A DNA stretch of 64,000 nt from assembly GCF_964204645.1 (NCBI RefSeq), contig NC_134025.1, positions 17,266,001 through 17,330,000 on the forward strand, given 5' to 3'. The notes below the pieces were generated by a model. That model did no database searches and was not told the origin of the DNA. It worked only from the letters and a program-made list of their open reading frames with translations. Numbering within the stretch: position 1 is the stretch's first letter; each line of letters starts with the position of its first letter. The position numbers and the translations under genes were made by a program. This stretch comes from Tubulanus polymorphus. Lineage: Eukaryota; Nemertea; Palaeonemertea; Tubulaniformes; Tubulanidae. Shown piece after piece: positions 34,903 to 45,737 of this stretch.

Positions 34903-36770
34903 AAATTGAATGAAAGTATCTTGAGACCGCTGCCTCCGCTAATACAGTAAAAAGTCTAGCACTTAACACCACCGCAATTACGAAGTTTGAAAATATACCG
35001 CATGAAGACGCATCAGCAACCACAACAACACAGTACGCCATGGACGGATGAATGACGTTATCCAACGCAGTTCCTCACAGCCTAATGATACACCATCCAG
35101 CACGAACACACGCAATATCAATGGCTTCAACGTAGAACCAGATTTACGATACAGGAGTCTATAACTTCTCCACAGTTTATATCGCAACATACGAGTCGAA
35201 AATACCACAACGCTTGTAGTACAACGAAGCTGAATACAGCGCGCTGGAACATTGAGTTCATACATCCGCCATTTAGATCGGTTTAACGCAAATGTCGTCG
35301 GCGAATTTCACGATTTCTTGCATGCAGCCAGGTGTTTTGTCCCCAAGGAATTATCACAAGTCCGTGAGTATAACGTTTTTCGCAAGAGGGACAACACCAT
35401 TAACACTGGCTGACTGCATGACTAACAAGACACTGATACATACATCTCCAGGCCTACGCCTAAACGCAACTGTATAGGCCGGATTTCTTGTCATCGACGG
35501 CCTTGCATCTTTAAAAATGGACGTGGCTCCGAGTGTCCTATGTCCCGACCATACCAGTTGTTGGCTCATGCTGTTCTATGCGTCCAGCAATAGAGTCTCG
35601 GGATACCTCCCAACAAGTCCCCATCTCCACATGGTCACTATCAGGGAAGTACCCCTCAACGTCTAACGCAGCAGACAGGAAAAAAAACGGTCTTGCATCC
35701 AAGTGCTGTCATGTTGGTCGGTCTCAAACCACTCGAAACGGGTACCCTACAAGCAAAAGACAACGACAATATTACAGAACAATTAAAGACAACGACGGTA
35801 TATTATACAAATTCCATAATCATATTACAAGTCTAGTCTATTGTATCGACATTGTTAACAATGAAAAATAAAAGAAATAGAGACTTCTGTTTTAATCATC
35901 TACTGCTATCCATTCAGTCAACAAAACTTCGTCGCTATGATGACCCTACTCGTTTCATTGTTCGTTTAATTAATTGTATAAATTAATGCGTAAACGTATA
36001 TCCGACATGAATATCACCTAAAGTAACAACTTAGATGCGCATAAAATATCATATATGGTTATAATATATCGTATAACTATCCGTAAACGAAAATTACATG
36101 ATCAGCCTGATCAAATAAACAATTGCAAATTAATCTTATCACGACTATACTTACAAAGCCGTCTTATAAATTCAGGAAAAAGTGCCTATAGGACACTCCT
36201 GCCAGAATATTAACATCGCGAGGAGAGTATAACACTGATTCCTCCAAATGCGATGAGCTCAGACCACTATTCCAAAGTCTTCTATATCCTATAGTAAAAA
36301 CATCAAATTCAAGGGTCAATTTCACATATACCCGCGAAAATTCAGGGGAAATCCAGCTTATGGCTCATAAACGAGAATCTTAGCTACGCATTAACGTGGT
36401 TTTCGCCCCACATACCCAACCTCACTTTTGAAATAATCAAACTTTTATAGATTAGGGGTCCCCCAACACCAGGTACACCCGTACATTGGAGCCGAATTTC
36501 GCAGGGAGTCCCCCAATGTGTTTAGTTCTATCACTCCATTGAAAATAGTTCCAAGAAATCCCTGATTTTATTATCAATTTGTCTCACAGTACCTACAGAT
36601 TTTATACCTATAACATATTACCGTCACGTCTTCTATTTGTGTAACCATGGCAACTTAAATGGGAACCCTGCAGTTGATTTTAGGTACTATTTTTGGGGTC
36701 CTGCACTACGCGTCTTGAGGCATACTGACCTAATTGTGGTCTCATGCCCGATGTTACTTAGTGATTCAAA
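34903..36770. other. Non-genic interior of LTR-B
   Basis: No recognisable gene on either strand; only short chance frames. It may be non-coding 3' sequence of LTR-B or another insertion. Confidence 0.35.
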
Positions 36771-36773
36771 ATC

Positions 36774-37409
36774 TCAATAAAGACGTGGATACAGACGACC
36801 CTCATTTGCCAACATCGATCGCCTAGGTATGTCGAAGGACGGAGGACCTGATGGCAAATGATTGGCCAACGACGATTCTAGGACCAGAATGCTCGGTTGT
36901 TGACTGTCGGTCTGAGCTTCAACGTCAACAGCGACAATTTCAGGTTCAACTGATGACACTACGAGTTTCGCCGCTTCTCTCAGTTCCACACTCAATGAAC
37001 GATAATTATCCACAACGATTGCTTTACTAGATACCGATAACATCTGCCTCATGTCAAACAGACTTATCTTCAGAGGCACCGAGCATGATTTTGGTAAATT
37101 ATAAACCGTCCCTTGTGAACAGGTCATTTGTTTTTCGTGCCAAGTTAAATTCAATCGAGCAACCCCACAAGTGACCTGTAAGGCGACTCTAGTAAGAGCT
37201 GGTGGCTCTAAATAACATTAAGATTTACATCCAGACAGCGTTAGTAAAGGTAAATCGAGCCTATGTATTCCATGTTTAATTCGCATCATCAATCTAACTG
37301 GATACTTACCAGGCGAGCACGCTGCAGGTAAACAATGCCTGCATCTATAAAATAAAGCACGTAACAATGGTCGAAAAACAATTATCAAAATTCCCACTAC
37401 GATTAACAA
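36774..37409 (-). pseudogene. Unidentified retroelement-like protein with membrane segment
   Basis: On the minus strand, LIVVGILIIVFRPLLRALFY (hydrophobic, about 37350-37406) precedes a Cys-rich stretch and, after a stop near 37218, a second open part with TCSQGTVYNLPKSCSVPLKI and an acidic tail ending at 36774. A hydrophobic segment plus paired Cys could fit an envelope-type or accessory protein, but no family is recognised and the two parts may not belong together. Confidence 0.3.
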
Positions 37410-37570
37410 AAACAGAACAACAGGGGTGGATATGGGACCCCCGTTACAGGATGACTAACGCCAATCAGGGCCGCACATATTGCTATTTTTGTGGTGCACA
37501 CGACCACTTTTACCGAAGTTGTGAAAAGATGATGAAAGCCAAGATTGCGGAACAAAAATCAAATGAGTAA
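37367..37570 (+). pseudogene. Gag zinc-knuckle fragment
   Basis: A 67-codon frame with a canonical CCHC knuckle CYFCGAHDHFYRSC near its C-terminus followed by a basic tail. This is typical of a retrotransposon nucleocapsid end. It lies on the opposite strand to the neighbouring LTR-C gag, so it is a separate fragment. It could be chance in its N-terminal half. Confidence 0.4.
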
Positions 37571-37589
37571 TAAGTAGCCCAGGTGAAAT

Positions 37590-37918
37590 GATTCCCCTAG
37601 ATGTTCCCCTAGCTGCATTCAATATTTTATCAACCTTTTGCTCTTCTAAATAGGTTTTTATATCATTACCTATACAAGTTTTGAAATCTTCAACTAGCAT
37701 TAATTGACGTAATTTTTCAAAATCACTATCTACCCCTCTTGAATCGCACCATCGATCAAATAGACTCTCTTTATCTTTAGCGAATTCTACAAAAGTTTCT
37801 GAATCAGTTTTTCTCCGATCGCGAAACCTTTGTCTATAGGCTTCAGGTACTAACTCATTGCCTTCAAAATAGCAATTTTAACTGTTTCATATTGAGCACT
37901 TTGTTCAGAATTCAAAGC
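37590..37918 (-). pseudogene. LTR-C gag, C-terminal piece
   Basis: Minus strand: ALNSEQSAQYETVKIAILKA, then (frameshift near 37860) RQRFRDRRKTDSETFVEFAK, SLFDRWCDSRGVDSDFEKLR, and QLMLVEDFKTCIGNDIKTYL ending KILNAA. This is the second half of the SCAN-like capsid whose first half ends at 44559 with LLQSVLVGKAQEAY. The 6.6-kb Helentron-like element separates them. Confidence 0.8.
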
Positions 37919-37922
37919 CAAA

Positions 37923-37960
37923 ATATAGCTGCATAGCAGCGATAACGGGTTTCTGCCTAA
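37923..37960 (-). other. Terminal hairpin and subterminal repeat of the Helentron-like element
   Basis: Minus-strand order: GGCAGAAACCCG, TTATC, GCTGC-TAT-GCAGC stem-loop, TATATTTT, then gag resumes. The GCAGAAACCC arm repeats the one at the opposite end of the insertion. Confidence 0.55.
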
Positions 37961-39340
37961 CTTTCATATGTCGCACTGGCGAATGACGAACTACTTACTA
38001 GCAACCTGGCAGATTGTCACTAGCTATGAGTGGAATCCTCAATTGCCACAGCAGCACTGCAGGAACCCCATTGTACTGTGGCAGTCGCCATGCCATCAAG
38101 CTCAAATCCTTGCCAGGGACAATGTAGTAAATGACATCAGAACTTGGCCAAGCATATGGGGATAAGCACCAAATTTGGAAACAATAATTATACACAACAC
38201 ATATCATCATACCATCCACCTTTTATTTATATTTCATCCCACAACATTGATTACAAACATTTCTGAATACTATCTCACTGCACAATACAAAATACATACA
38301 TCGCCACAAATGATTGCTACATGATCAATTACCATTTCCTATATATTCAATACAATCCTTCATACAGTTCCATACATAATAATTCATAAGACTGTACATA
38401 TGTGTTTAGTAATATTAATGGTGGTAATATATGTACAGTGTTATCACATCAAAACCTATGGCAACAACGCATCAATATCCCCCAGCATGAAATAATACTC
38501 ATTTTGTACACTGTACATAGCTGTTACATTCCAACACATCCATTCCACACAGTGACTGCTTCATCCCCATGACAGCTAGATATATACATCCACCACCATA
38601 TCTTACTGTTACATTGCTACATATCAATCACAATGTCAAATATCATTCATGCCCCATTACAACTATCTACATACTTTCCCCAGCTTATACCACTGTTACT
38701 TAACAACATATCAATTCCAAATACACACTGTTTCATTCCCTAGAAACTAGGTACATCAATTTACCCATTTACTATTGTCACACAATCTTCAAAAACACTA
38801 AAATATAAACCCTGTCACTCATAAATGAATTCACATAAAGGTCACATAAAATTAAAATCATAACTACACATGCCTGTATATACAAAACCCCACTATTGTA
38901 ACACACCTGACCCTCCTATATACATCCACATAGATGTTTCCACATATCGAAATCAAAACATACACTACATACACACCACTACACAACACCCTGCTTCATT
39001 AATACGCGTCACCCTCTGACATATATTCGCAGAGGAGACTCTACAGAACGAAATATTATAACCTCCCATACACATTTACACAACCCAGTACCATAACCTC
39101 ATACACATGTGTCATGATAAGCAAACAACATCGAAATTCAAATGTGTACAAGTGGACAGAATTAAACAACATAAACCTATTACCAACTTGTGACATTATC
39201 ATATTATAACATTACAAAACCCATCCAAATAGGAGACTCTGATAATCGAAACATTTACTACATTTGCACCAGCACACAACTCCCCTATAAACAAATCTGC
39301 CTGAATAACCATAAAAGCGATAACATTAAAAACCTCATTT
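37961..39340. other. 3' flank of the C76-like/OTU gene
   Basis: No gene. From about 38200 to 39260 the plus strand is rich in A, C and T and poor in G (CATACA/CATATA-type wording). On the minus strand, which is the direction of the gene upstream, it would be a long U/G-rich 3' region. Confidence 0.4.
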
Positions 39341-39341
39341 T

Positions 39342-39383
39342 CTAATGAGTAAATACAGTTTATAAACTGTATTTACTCATTAG
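39342..39383. repeat. Perfect 42-bp palindrome over the stop codon
   Basis: The arms CTAATGAGTAAATACAGTTT and AAACTGTATTTACTCATTAG meet at TATA with no mismatch (21 bp per arm). On the minus strand the first arm encodes the last codons and TAA of the OTU-type frame, so the stem would form at the end of the coding region. It is not a simple-sequence run. Confidence 0.9.
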
Positions 39384-41907
39384 TTTTTTCAGTATTTTGT
39401 CGCTTGCCACACCAAGAGCAAATACATTCCTCAGATTGTTTCACACATGACACAACTTCATAGTGTACACCTCTGCAATTTTTCAAATAAATGTTGCCAT
39501 TTAATTCACACACGATTTGGTGCACTGAAAGTAGAACCAGCGAATCGTAACCAACCATTGCCTACAAATGTATATATATCAGCATGCAGTAAATCAGCTG
39601 TTGCAAGAATTTCAACCTCTGTCACCCAAGTACCTGTATATTTCATACGGGATTCATCAATATACTCATTTATAGTAAGTTGTGGATTTCTCAGATGTGG
39701 TTGGAATTTGTCGGAATTCTGCCGCATGTGCTTTAAAACTTCGGTGCGTATAGCCCGATGATATTGCTCAGTTCCACAGATTGAATATGAAATTGCCCGA
39801 AAAAAACAGCTTCCATCGCCTTTAATTTTCTGCGTATTACATGGAGAGTAGAGTTGTCCATCATATTTGGGCATACATTCATATCCGAGAGTTGAGGGTC
39901 GACAATGAATACCTAGAATAGAGCATAATGTTTTGCACTGACCTTTTTCTAGTGGGTTGTAAATTAAATCATCATGCTGCACGGATTCACTAGTAATAAT
40001 TACATCGCATTCATCTACTTTTGGGTTTGTATAGGGCAGTTCATCCTCACTACTTGTTTGTTGGTAGTTTGGAGAGTATGTAGTCGTTGTTTCGATAATG
40101 CTATTCTCTACAGTAGTTTCAATTTCATGGTTGATAGAAGCCACTGTAATTTCATACTGTATTGGTTGCCTCTGATTCATTGAAGCTGCAAGATTCTGAC
40201 AATGTTTGACAATACAATTAACACAAGAGTACCTTACTAATACAGCATGTCCATCAGCGGTCATCATTCCTGATGCATCTCTCGAATGTGAATCAAATAC
40301 CCAGTACATGTCATCCTGTTTTAAAACACAAAATGTATTTCCAGCAAATGTTATAAAGCATGTGTCGTAATTAAGCAGATTATTGTGCAAACATTCATGT
40401 AGTTCACTGATAATTCCAAAATTTCCAGCTCTCATTTCATCAGATAATTCAGATATAGCAACTTGAGGGGATCCAACAGTCACATTATAAATGGAATTTC
40501 CAATCTCAACAGCAGTTGGTAGCTCACTGATCAATAAATACATATTTGTTATTGTATTCATATTAGTCAATGTTGCGTATAAATCATTTCCAATATTCAA
40601 TACTGAATCAATATCATGAGGCATCCAGTTTATTACAGCTTTATTTGATGCATGAATCATTGCAGCTAATGCATTTGTTACACATTGCTTACCTGAATGA
40701 ATATCGTATTTTGGATGACCCTGGTGGAAATTTCCATGAATTGATGAACATCTCATATTCTCAGCACTTAAACATGACTCACTGTTACCAAAATTGCCAT
40801 CACAATCTCTACACGAAATCATACTCGAAATTGGTTGAATAGATGAGTCAGCTTTCATTTTCGATGAGGTTTCATGTATATTGTGACCAGCGTTATCATG
40901 TTGAATCTTATCACAGTTGTCAAGTGTAATCTTTTCACAGATTCCATATATAGCCTTATCATAGTTGCCTTGTTTAGTCTTATCATAGTTGTCATGCATA
41001 ATCGTATCACAGTTGTCATGATTGAAGTCACAAAAAACTGATTTCACTTCAATTGTCTCAACTTTGTTTTTTGTCATATCTTCATTCGAATTAGTTCCAC
41101 AATTTTGATTCATAGTCTGATCATAGATCTCATTAATATTCATTTCATGTTTTTCAGTCATTTTCATTTCATCTTTTTCATTTGTTTTCAAATCATAGTT
41201 TCCATTCATATGCATTTCATATTTTTCATTCATTTTCATTCCATGTTTTTCAGTCATTTTCATTTCATCTTTTTCATTTGCATTCAATTCATAGTTCTCA
41301 TTAGTTTTTGGTTCAAAGTTTTCATTGATTTTCACTTCATACTTCTTGTTTTGATTGTTATCAGAGTTTTCTTTTTGCGTTTCGTTAAAGTTTTCATTTT
41401 GAGCGTTTTTTAGGTTTTCATTTAAGATTTCATTTTCAACTCTTCTGTAGTCTTCATCTTGAGATTTTTCATAATTTTTTTCCATTGATCCTTTTTTCAT
41501 CTCTCTGTTTTGTCCAGTTAGGGCTGAGGGAACTCCAACCACCTCCACCTTCTGAAAATAGAAAAAAAATTCATTCACTATACGTTCGTAGAATTTTCTA
41601 ATGAGTTCAATTCAATTCAATAGCTTATAATTATCTCAACAAGAACCAGGGATGATACGACACTGGTCAGTTACACACCCTCTAAGCAACTGGTTTATGA
41701 TTTACTGATATGGTTTTTTCTGATAAAATACCAAAATCAGGCACCAAAATATTGCGCAGCTAACACATGCGATGAACAGTTTAATGAATTTTTTACTCGG
41801 AAAAAAGGCCTACATACTTCTTACTAGAAGATTAACATTTGCCTATGAAAAGAGGGTCTTACCTTCTTCGGCTGAAAGCTACCAGCTCTTCTTTTCCTTT
41901 TAGGCAT
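39373..41907 (-). CDS. C76-like peptidase plus OTU-domain protein, two coding exons, one frameshift
   Basis: Exon 1 (41907-41863) encodes the basic MPKRKRRAGSFQPKK. Intron 41862-41552 has GTAAGA at the donor and a TTTTCTATTTTCAG acceptor and is phase 0. Exon 2 starts at 41551 (KVEVVGVP). Then come about 250 residues of Asn/Glu/Lys repeats (KDEMKMTEKH twice). Next is a cysteine-peptidase-like domain resembling herpesvirus tegument C76 and transposon relatives: Cys in SGKQCVTNALAAMIHASNKA, FDSHSRD with Asp-x-His. Last is an OTU domain, KGDGSCFFRAISYSICG (Asp/Cys) to VHYEVV (His). A one-base frameshift at about 39530 separates the OTU His and the tail (SWCGKRQNTEKTNE) from the rest. OTU proteases cleave ubiquitin chains, and some Helentrons carry OTU domains. 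Here no Rep/helicase accompanies it. The upstream minus strand at 44016 has AG/GTATGT, a possible 5'UTR exon. Confidence 0.75.
41863..41907 (-). other. Coding exon 1 of the C76-like/OTU gene
   Basis: 15 codons from ATG at 41907 ending in AAG before GTAAGA. The junction to exon 2 preserves frame (…QPKK/KVEVV). It supplies a basic, nuclear-localisation-like N-terminus. The ATG at 41578 lies in the intron (its residues MNEFFFYFQ are the polypyrimidine tract) and is not the real start. Confidence 0.7.
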
Positions 41908-42449
41908 GATGAGTAATGTACTGATCAATATCCTATTTCAAGTATCAACAAGTATCAAGTATGTGACCTATCACAAAAGAAACATTATCACAGCATTATT
42001 AATCAGCCTGTAGGAACTTTCTCTAAAATTTCGAAACAATAGGTGACACCTGCTACAAATAGGTATGGTGTGTTGAACAAGCAGCCTGTCAGCTGTGATA
42101 GCTCCGCTGGGTTTGGTTGATGGCAAGATTGGAAGAAAATTGAATAAAATGTGTTGAAAACAATGCATCAAAAATGTCTCCAAAACTAAACAAATTAACT
42201 GGATTTTGTTTGCAAACTTTTGGAATAAACCCTATAACCCACATAGGCTAGACGTAGTATCCTGAACAAATGTGCAACGACGAGTATTAAAACAGGCAGT
42301 GAACACTATTATGGTTCGCCCGATTACCGATTGGTGGCTCATTTTAAGATGGGTTGAAACAAAAATAAAAGGGTGGTCTTCCCTCTGAAACCTGTTGTTG
42401 CGGGGAATACCTGCATGATGAGTCTTGTTTAAAAAAATAAATAAATAGG

Positions 42450-43340
42450 AAATTGAATAATTGGTCGTCAGGTTCCGTTTTAGAAAAGGAATGATGCCAA
42501 TACAAATATCAACAAATTCAAGTTCTGGAATTACTCGTATGATGGCACTAGTCAGAACCGGAAATTGGAACCTAAATCCACCTTGTTTTGTTGATTTGCA
42601 ATAAAGATCTCTCGCTTCAAGTTTTTAATGAGCATTTTTTTTCACTAAATTTGTGATTTTTGGAAAATTTTTGACAGTTGAAGTAACGTTTTGTCCAATC
42701 TAACAGATTTCCAGGATATCATACTTAAAGGATTAAACGTGATGATGTATGTACGTAAAATACACTTACTAAAAAGGAAGTGCATATTTAACCTGGATCC
42801 GGTCACCGACTTCTGAACGCTATTTTGCCAAATCCATTTATTATGTAACAATTAAATCATTTTATTGGGTTTAGGGTAAGGGTTTGGATAGGGTTAGTGT
42901 CAAGAGGGTGAGAAGAGGGTCCACAGGGTTCGATTTCACAAGTAGGGATAGGGTTAGGGTTAGGTGAGGCTAAATGTAGCTAAAACATTCGGATGGTTTT
43001 CAATGAGCTCTGTGATCTAATAGGAAGACGCTAGGCTAGTAATTCACTGGTCCGGGTTAACTCTGTTCTCCACACTTCCTTCCAATTATCTAAGCCGCGC
43101 ACCTCTTTGCGCATGTGCGTAGTAAATCAGCCAATTTAGAGACAATATTTGGCAAAATAGCGTTCAGAAGTCAGTGACCAGATCCAGTAAAATAACTACT
43201 GCCTACTAAAAAATTGAGAGGCCAGATTTTTATTGCAAATAAACTAGAACATGGCAGATTTAGGTACCAATATCCAGTTCTAACTAGCGCCATCAGTCGA
43301 GAAATTCAAGAACCTGACATTGTCGATTTCCCCAATAATT
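42450..43340. mobile_element. Foldback MITE in the 5' flank of the C76-like/OTU gene
   Basis: Long imperfect inverted repeats: GACTTCTGAACGCTATTTTG (42809-42828) against CAAAATAGCGTTCAGAAGTC (43153-43172). The outer arms also pair (CAAGTTCTGGAATTACTCG ... TGGCACTAGTCAGAAC at 42520-42560 against GTTCTAACTAGCGCCATCAG ... TTCAAGAACCTGAC at 43280-43320). No coding capacity. Confidence 0.65.
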
Positions 43341-44471
43341 AGGCAGGCACAATTAGGCCTATGGGCCTAGGTAGATTGAATATACAAACAGTAGACTTAA
43401 GCTTGAATCAGATCCAGAAAGCAGGATACATTTTTACACTCCCAAATGGTCTGACATGAGTGGGCGGAGTGTACTGTAATTTATGTATAATAGGCCTTCA
43501 ATTTGAAATTAGCTGACATACGATTTCAATTAAGATATTTCTGTGTTCATTAAAATTGGCAGTCCCTTCTTATAGTATTTATTCACATTCACGAAAACCT
43601 GATGACTTGTTCGCATTCAGCAGAATCGGGTGGCTTAATCATAAGTCACAGGGTCAGGGAGATGGAGTGCTCCCTGCTCTCGCACACAGACACACACACA
43701 CTAGTGCAGTTCAAATCCCATTATTCAATATTTAAGCTGCTGTCTATATAGGCCTAAATATTTTCTACCCATACCACAAACACTATTATTAAATCATACG
43801 CATTGGGTCAACCTTAACACCTAGCCCAAATTTGGCCTTTTAAAAGCTACTTCTATGTGTAAGTCATGCGGGATTCGATATCGATCTCACACCAACCAGA
43901 CCCGACTGCTACCACAACGCGCGGATCAAGACGAATTCCGGTCGGCTTTTAATACCAGTCGTCAGATTACGTGGAAAAATACATCATATTAGGCCTAACC
44001 GTTATATATACATACCTCTCTGAAGATTGGTCACAGAAACACACAACAAAGTCGTAAAAATGCAAGTAACGTAGAGTGGCGTCGCACGTTGTAAATAAAG
44101 AAAATGGCGTCCGAGCTAAATTGACGCATGCGCACGAAATCTGAAAACATTGAATGGATGTCGTAGGTCGAACCCCGATTTATAAATCCGAATCCGTGAT
44201 TTATTTTGAAGCTCAAGGTCGTCGGGTAATTTGCAGGCTTTTCACGATGTACATTTATCAATGGATGATGATTCTTGCGACATTCTTATTTCCTGTTTAG
44301 ACCAAATAATTACGCGGGATTAATTCATAATCAATTATAATACGCAAATTGGAAATGGTCAGGCGCTGAGTTATATTTCTTTCATAATTGAAAATTAGGT
44401 TTATAAGCTGCTAGTAGTCGAATCTGAGAGGAGTTACATTTTATGAAAAATTTTTGGCTGGAAAGGGGAAA

Positions 44472-44473
<2 letters not shown>

Positions 44474-44513
<40 letters not shown>

Positions 44514-44558
44514 CAACAGAATTACAAGAGGGTTTCTGCGAAAGCAGCAGAAACCCTA
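44474..44558 (-). other. Hairpin and ATT-run at the 5' end of the Helentron-like element
   Basis: Minus strand: TTATTAGGGTTTCTGCTGC, TTTCGCAGAAACCC, TCTTGTAATTCTGTTG, then (ATT)n. It matches 23685-23745 base for base over most positions, showing that two insertions share this end. Confidence 0.7.
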
Positions 44559-45119
44559 ATAAGCTTCCTGGGCTTTGCCCACTAGAACACTTTGCAGGAG
44601 CAGTGTCCAGCTTTCTCGGGGCCACTTAAGATTGTTCGCTACCTTCTCAAAGTGACGAAAATACTTATCTACTTCCGACTCCTGGAATCTGGGTACCATT
44701 CTGATGTGACGGGTGACGTCAAATTCGACTTCATTATCTCGATATCTACTGGTAGACGCACTGATTTCCAATTCACGCATCCGCACTCTGTGTTCACCTT
44801 CCATCCGCTGTAACGATAGTTAGAAGTGCCTTTCTCGCTCTTTTTCTCTCTCTTGAAACTCCAGTTCGATACGTCGAATGATAACACTCTCCGGAACATC
44901 GGACATTTTAGCTGGAACTGACTCAAACTGATCATTACTAACTACACCAGATTCAATCAAATGTCGCACAATTACGTCCTTTAAATCCGCTTTTGTTTGG
45001 GACGTTTTAACAGATACGTTATAATGGACTGCCAAATTAAGCAACTCGGACGTTTTTAGAACATTAATACTTTCTCGGCTAGGTATATCGATAAACGTCT
45101 GTAATGACGAAGTGGCCAT
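44559..45119 (-). pseudogene. LTR-C gag, N-terminal piece
   Basis: Start MATSSLQTFIDIPS at 45119, 185 bases from the primer-binding site. An SAP-like helical N-terminal region (LKTSELLNLAVHYNV, KADLKDVIVRHLIESG), a charged coiled-coil, then a SCAN-like capsid start VPRFQESEVDKYFRHFEKVA and NNLKWPRESWTLLLQSVLVG, ending EAY where the Helentron-like element begins. A frame break at about 44805-44820 lies in the coiled-coil. Such SCAN-like gags belong to Ty3/Gypsy elements of many animals. Confidence 0.8.
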
Positions 45120-45307
45120 TTTAATCACGAAGAGAACTTAAACAAGAACAGGTACAGTACCTTGAAAATATAAGCAGTAGCGCTATCAACACTGACGCCG
45201 CGAAAAACAACAAATCTCGCTTCATGAGTTAGCTCTGCCACGATATTTGAAGTAAAACTGTGTCGAAACTCGGGTCTAAATATCATTCACATTCGCATGC
45301 AATGAAT

Positions 45308-45323
45308 ACGGACGAGCCCCCAT
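45308..45323 (-). promoter_or_regulatory. Primer-binding site of LTR-C (tRNA-Pro type)
   Basis: On the minus strand TGGGGGCTCGTCCG starts five bases after the LTR end (GGCCGTAACA). The string matches the proline-tRNA primer site known from many retroviruses and Gypsy elements. It precedes gag by the expected distance. Confidence 0.75.
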
Positions 45324-45327
45324 TTTC

Positions 45328-45737
45328 TGTTACGGCCTCCTTCAGCCATGGTCGAAATCCACCAAACTCAACGACAAACGACACAAAACGACGAATGTAG
45401 ACTTGACTTCAATATAACTTTAATGTGGCAACGGCGTGAACTAACTGGTACTGGTCAGGGAATGCACACATTTATACCAAACCTGACAGATAAGAATTAT
45501 GGAGGCGTAAACCCTGACAAACACCAAACCGTTCAATAGACGACATAATACAGATACAAAATCTATACAAAAATATTCATACTTATATACTTATATTCGT
45601 ACTTATAAACCCAACAGAGGTAACGGCGGGCCGTATTGTCGATTCGTCACTGGGCGGCCATTCCTCATAGGATGTTCGTTGGCTACAGTGGGGCGACCAT
45701 TTATGGTGGTTCGACCCCACCCTTGCTGGTCTCCTAC
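45328..45737 (-). repeat. LTR-C 5' LTR
   Basis: The inner end is fixed by TGTTACGGCC (plus strand) adjoining the primer-binding site. The outer end is placed at about 45737 (TCCTACA), where LTR-B coding sequence ends. No second copy is present in the window, so the outer end is uncertain. Confidence 0.5.

Larger units (their letters stand above)
37919..44558 (-). mobile_element. Helentron/Helitron2-like element carrying a C76-like/OTU gene
   Basis: A 6.6-kb insertion that splits LTR-C gag between GKAQEAY (44559) and ALNSEQSAQYE (37918). The minus-strand 5' end is a hairpin of inverted GGGTTTCTGC / GCAGAAACCC arms (44530-44557) followed by an ATT-run (about 44474-44514). The 3' end has a subterminal GGCAGAAACCCG (37947-37958), a GCTGC-TAT-GCAGC hairpin and a short CTATATTTT tail. 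No long target duplication is visible. Asymmetric subterminal repeats, a terminal hairpin and insertion in a T-rich site fit Helentron/Helitron2. No Rep/helicase was found, so the copy is non-autonomous or rearranged. Confidence 0.55.

Noticed and set aside
41554-41578. ATG at 41578 as start of the peptidase/OTU protein
   Set aside because: Its first residues are translated intron (polypyrimidine tract and acceptor). The spliced exon at 41907 gives a better N-terminus.
42880-42970. AGGGTTAGGGTTAGG telomere-like words
   Set aside because: Only a few imperfect units inside a foldback element; not an interstitial telomere array.
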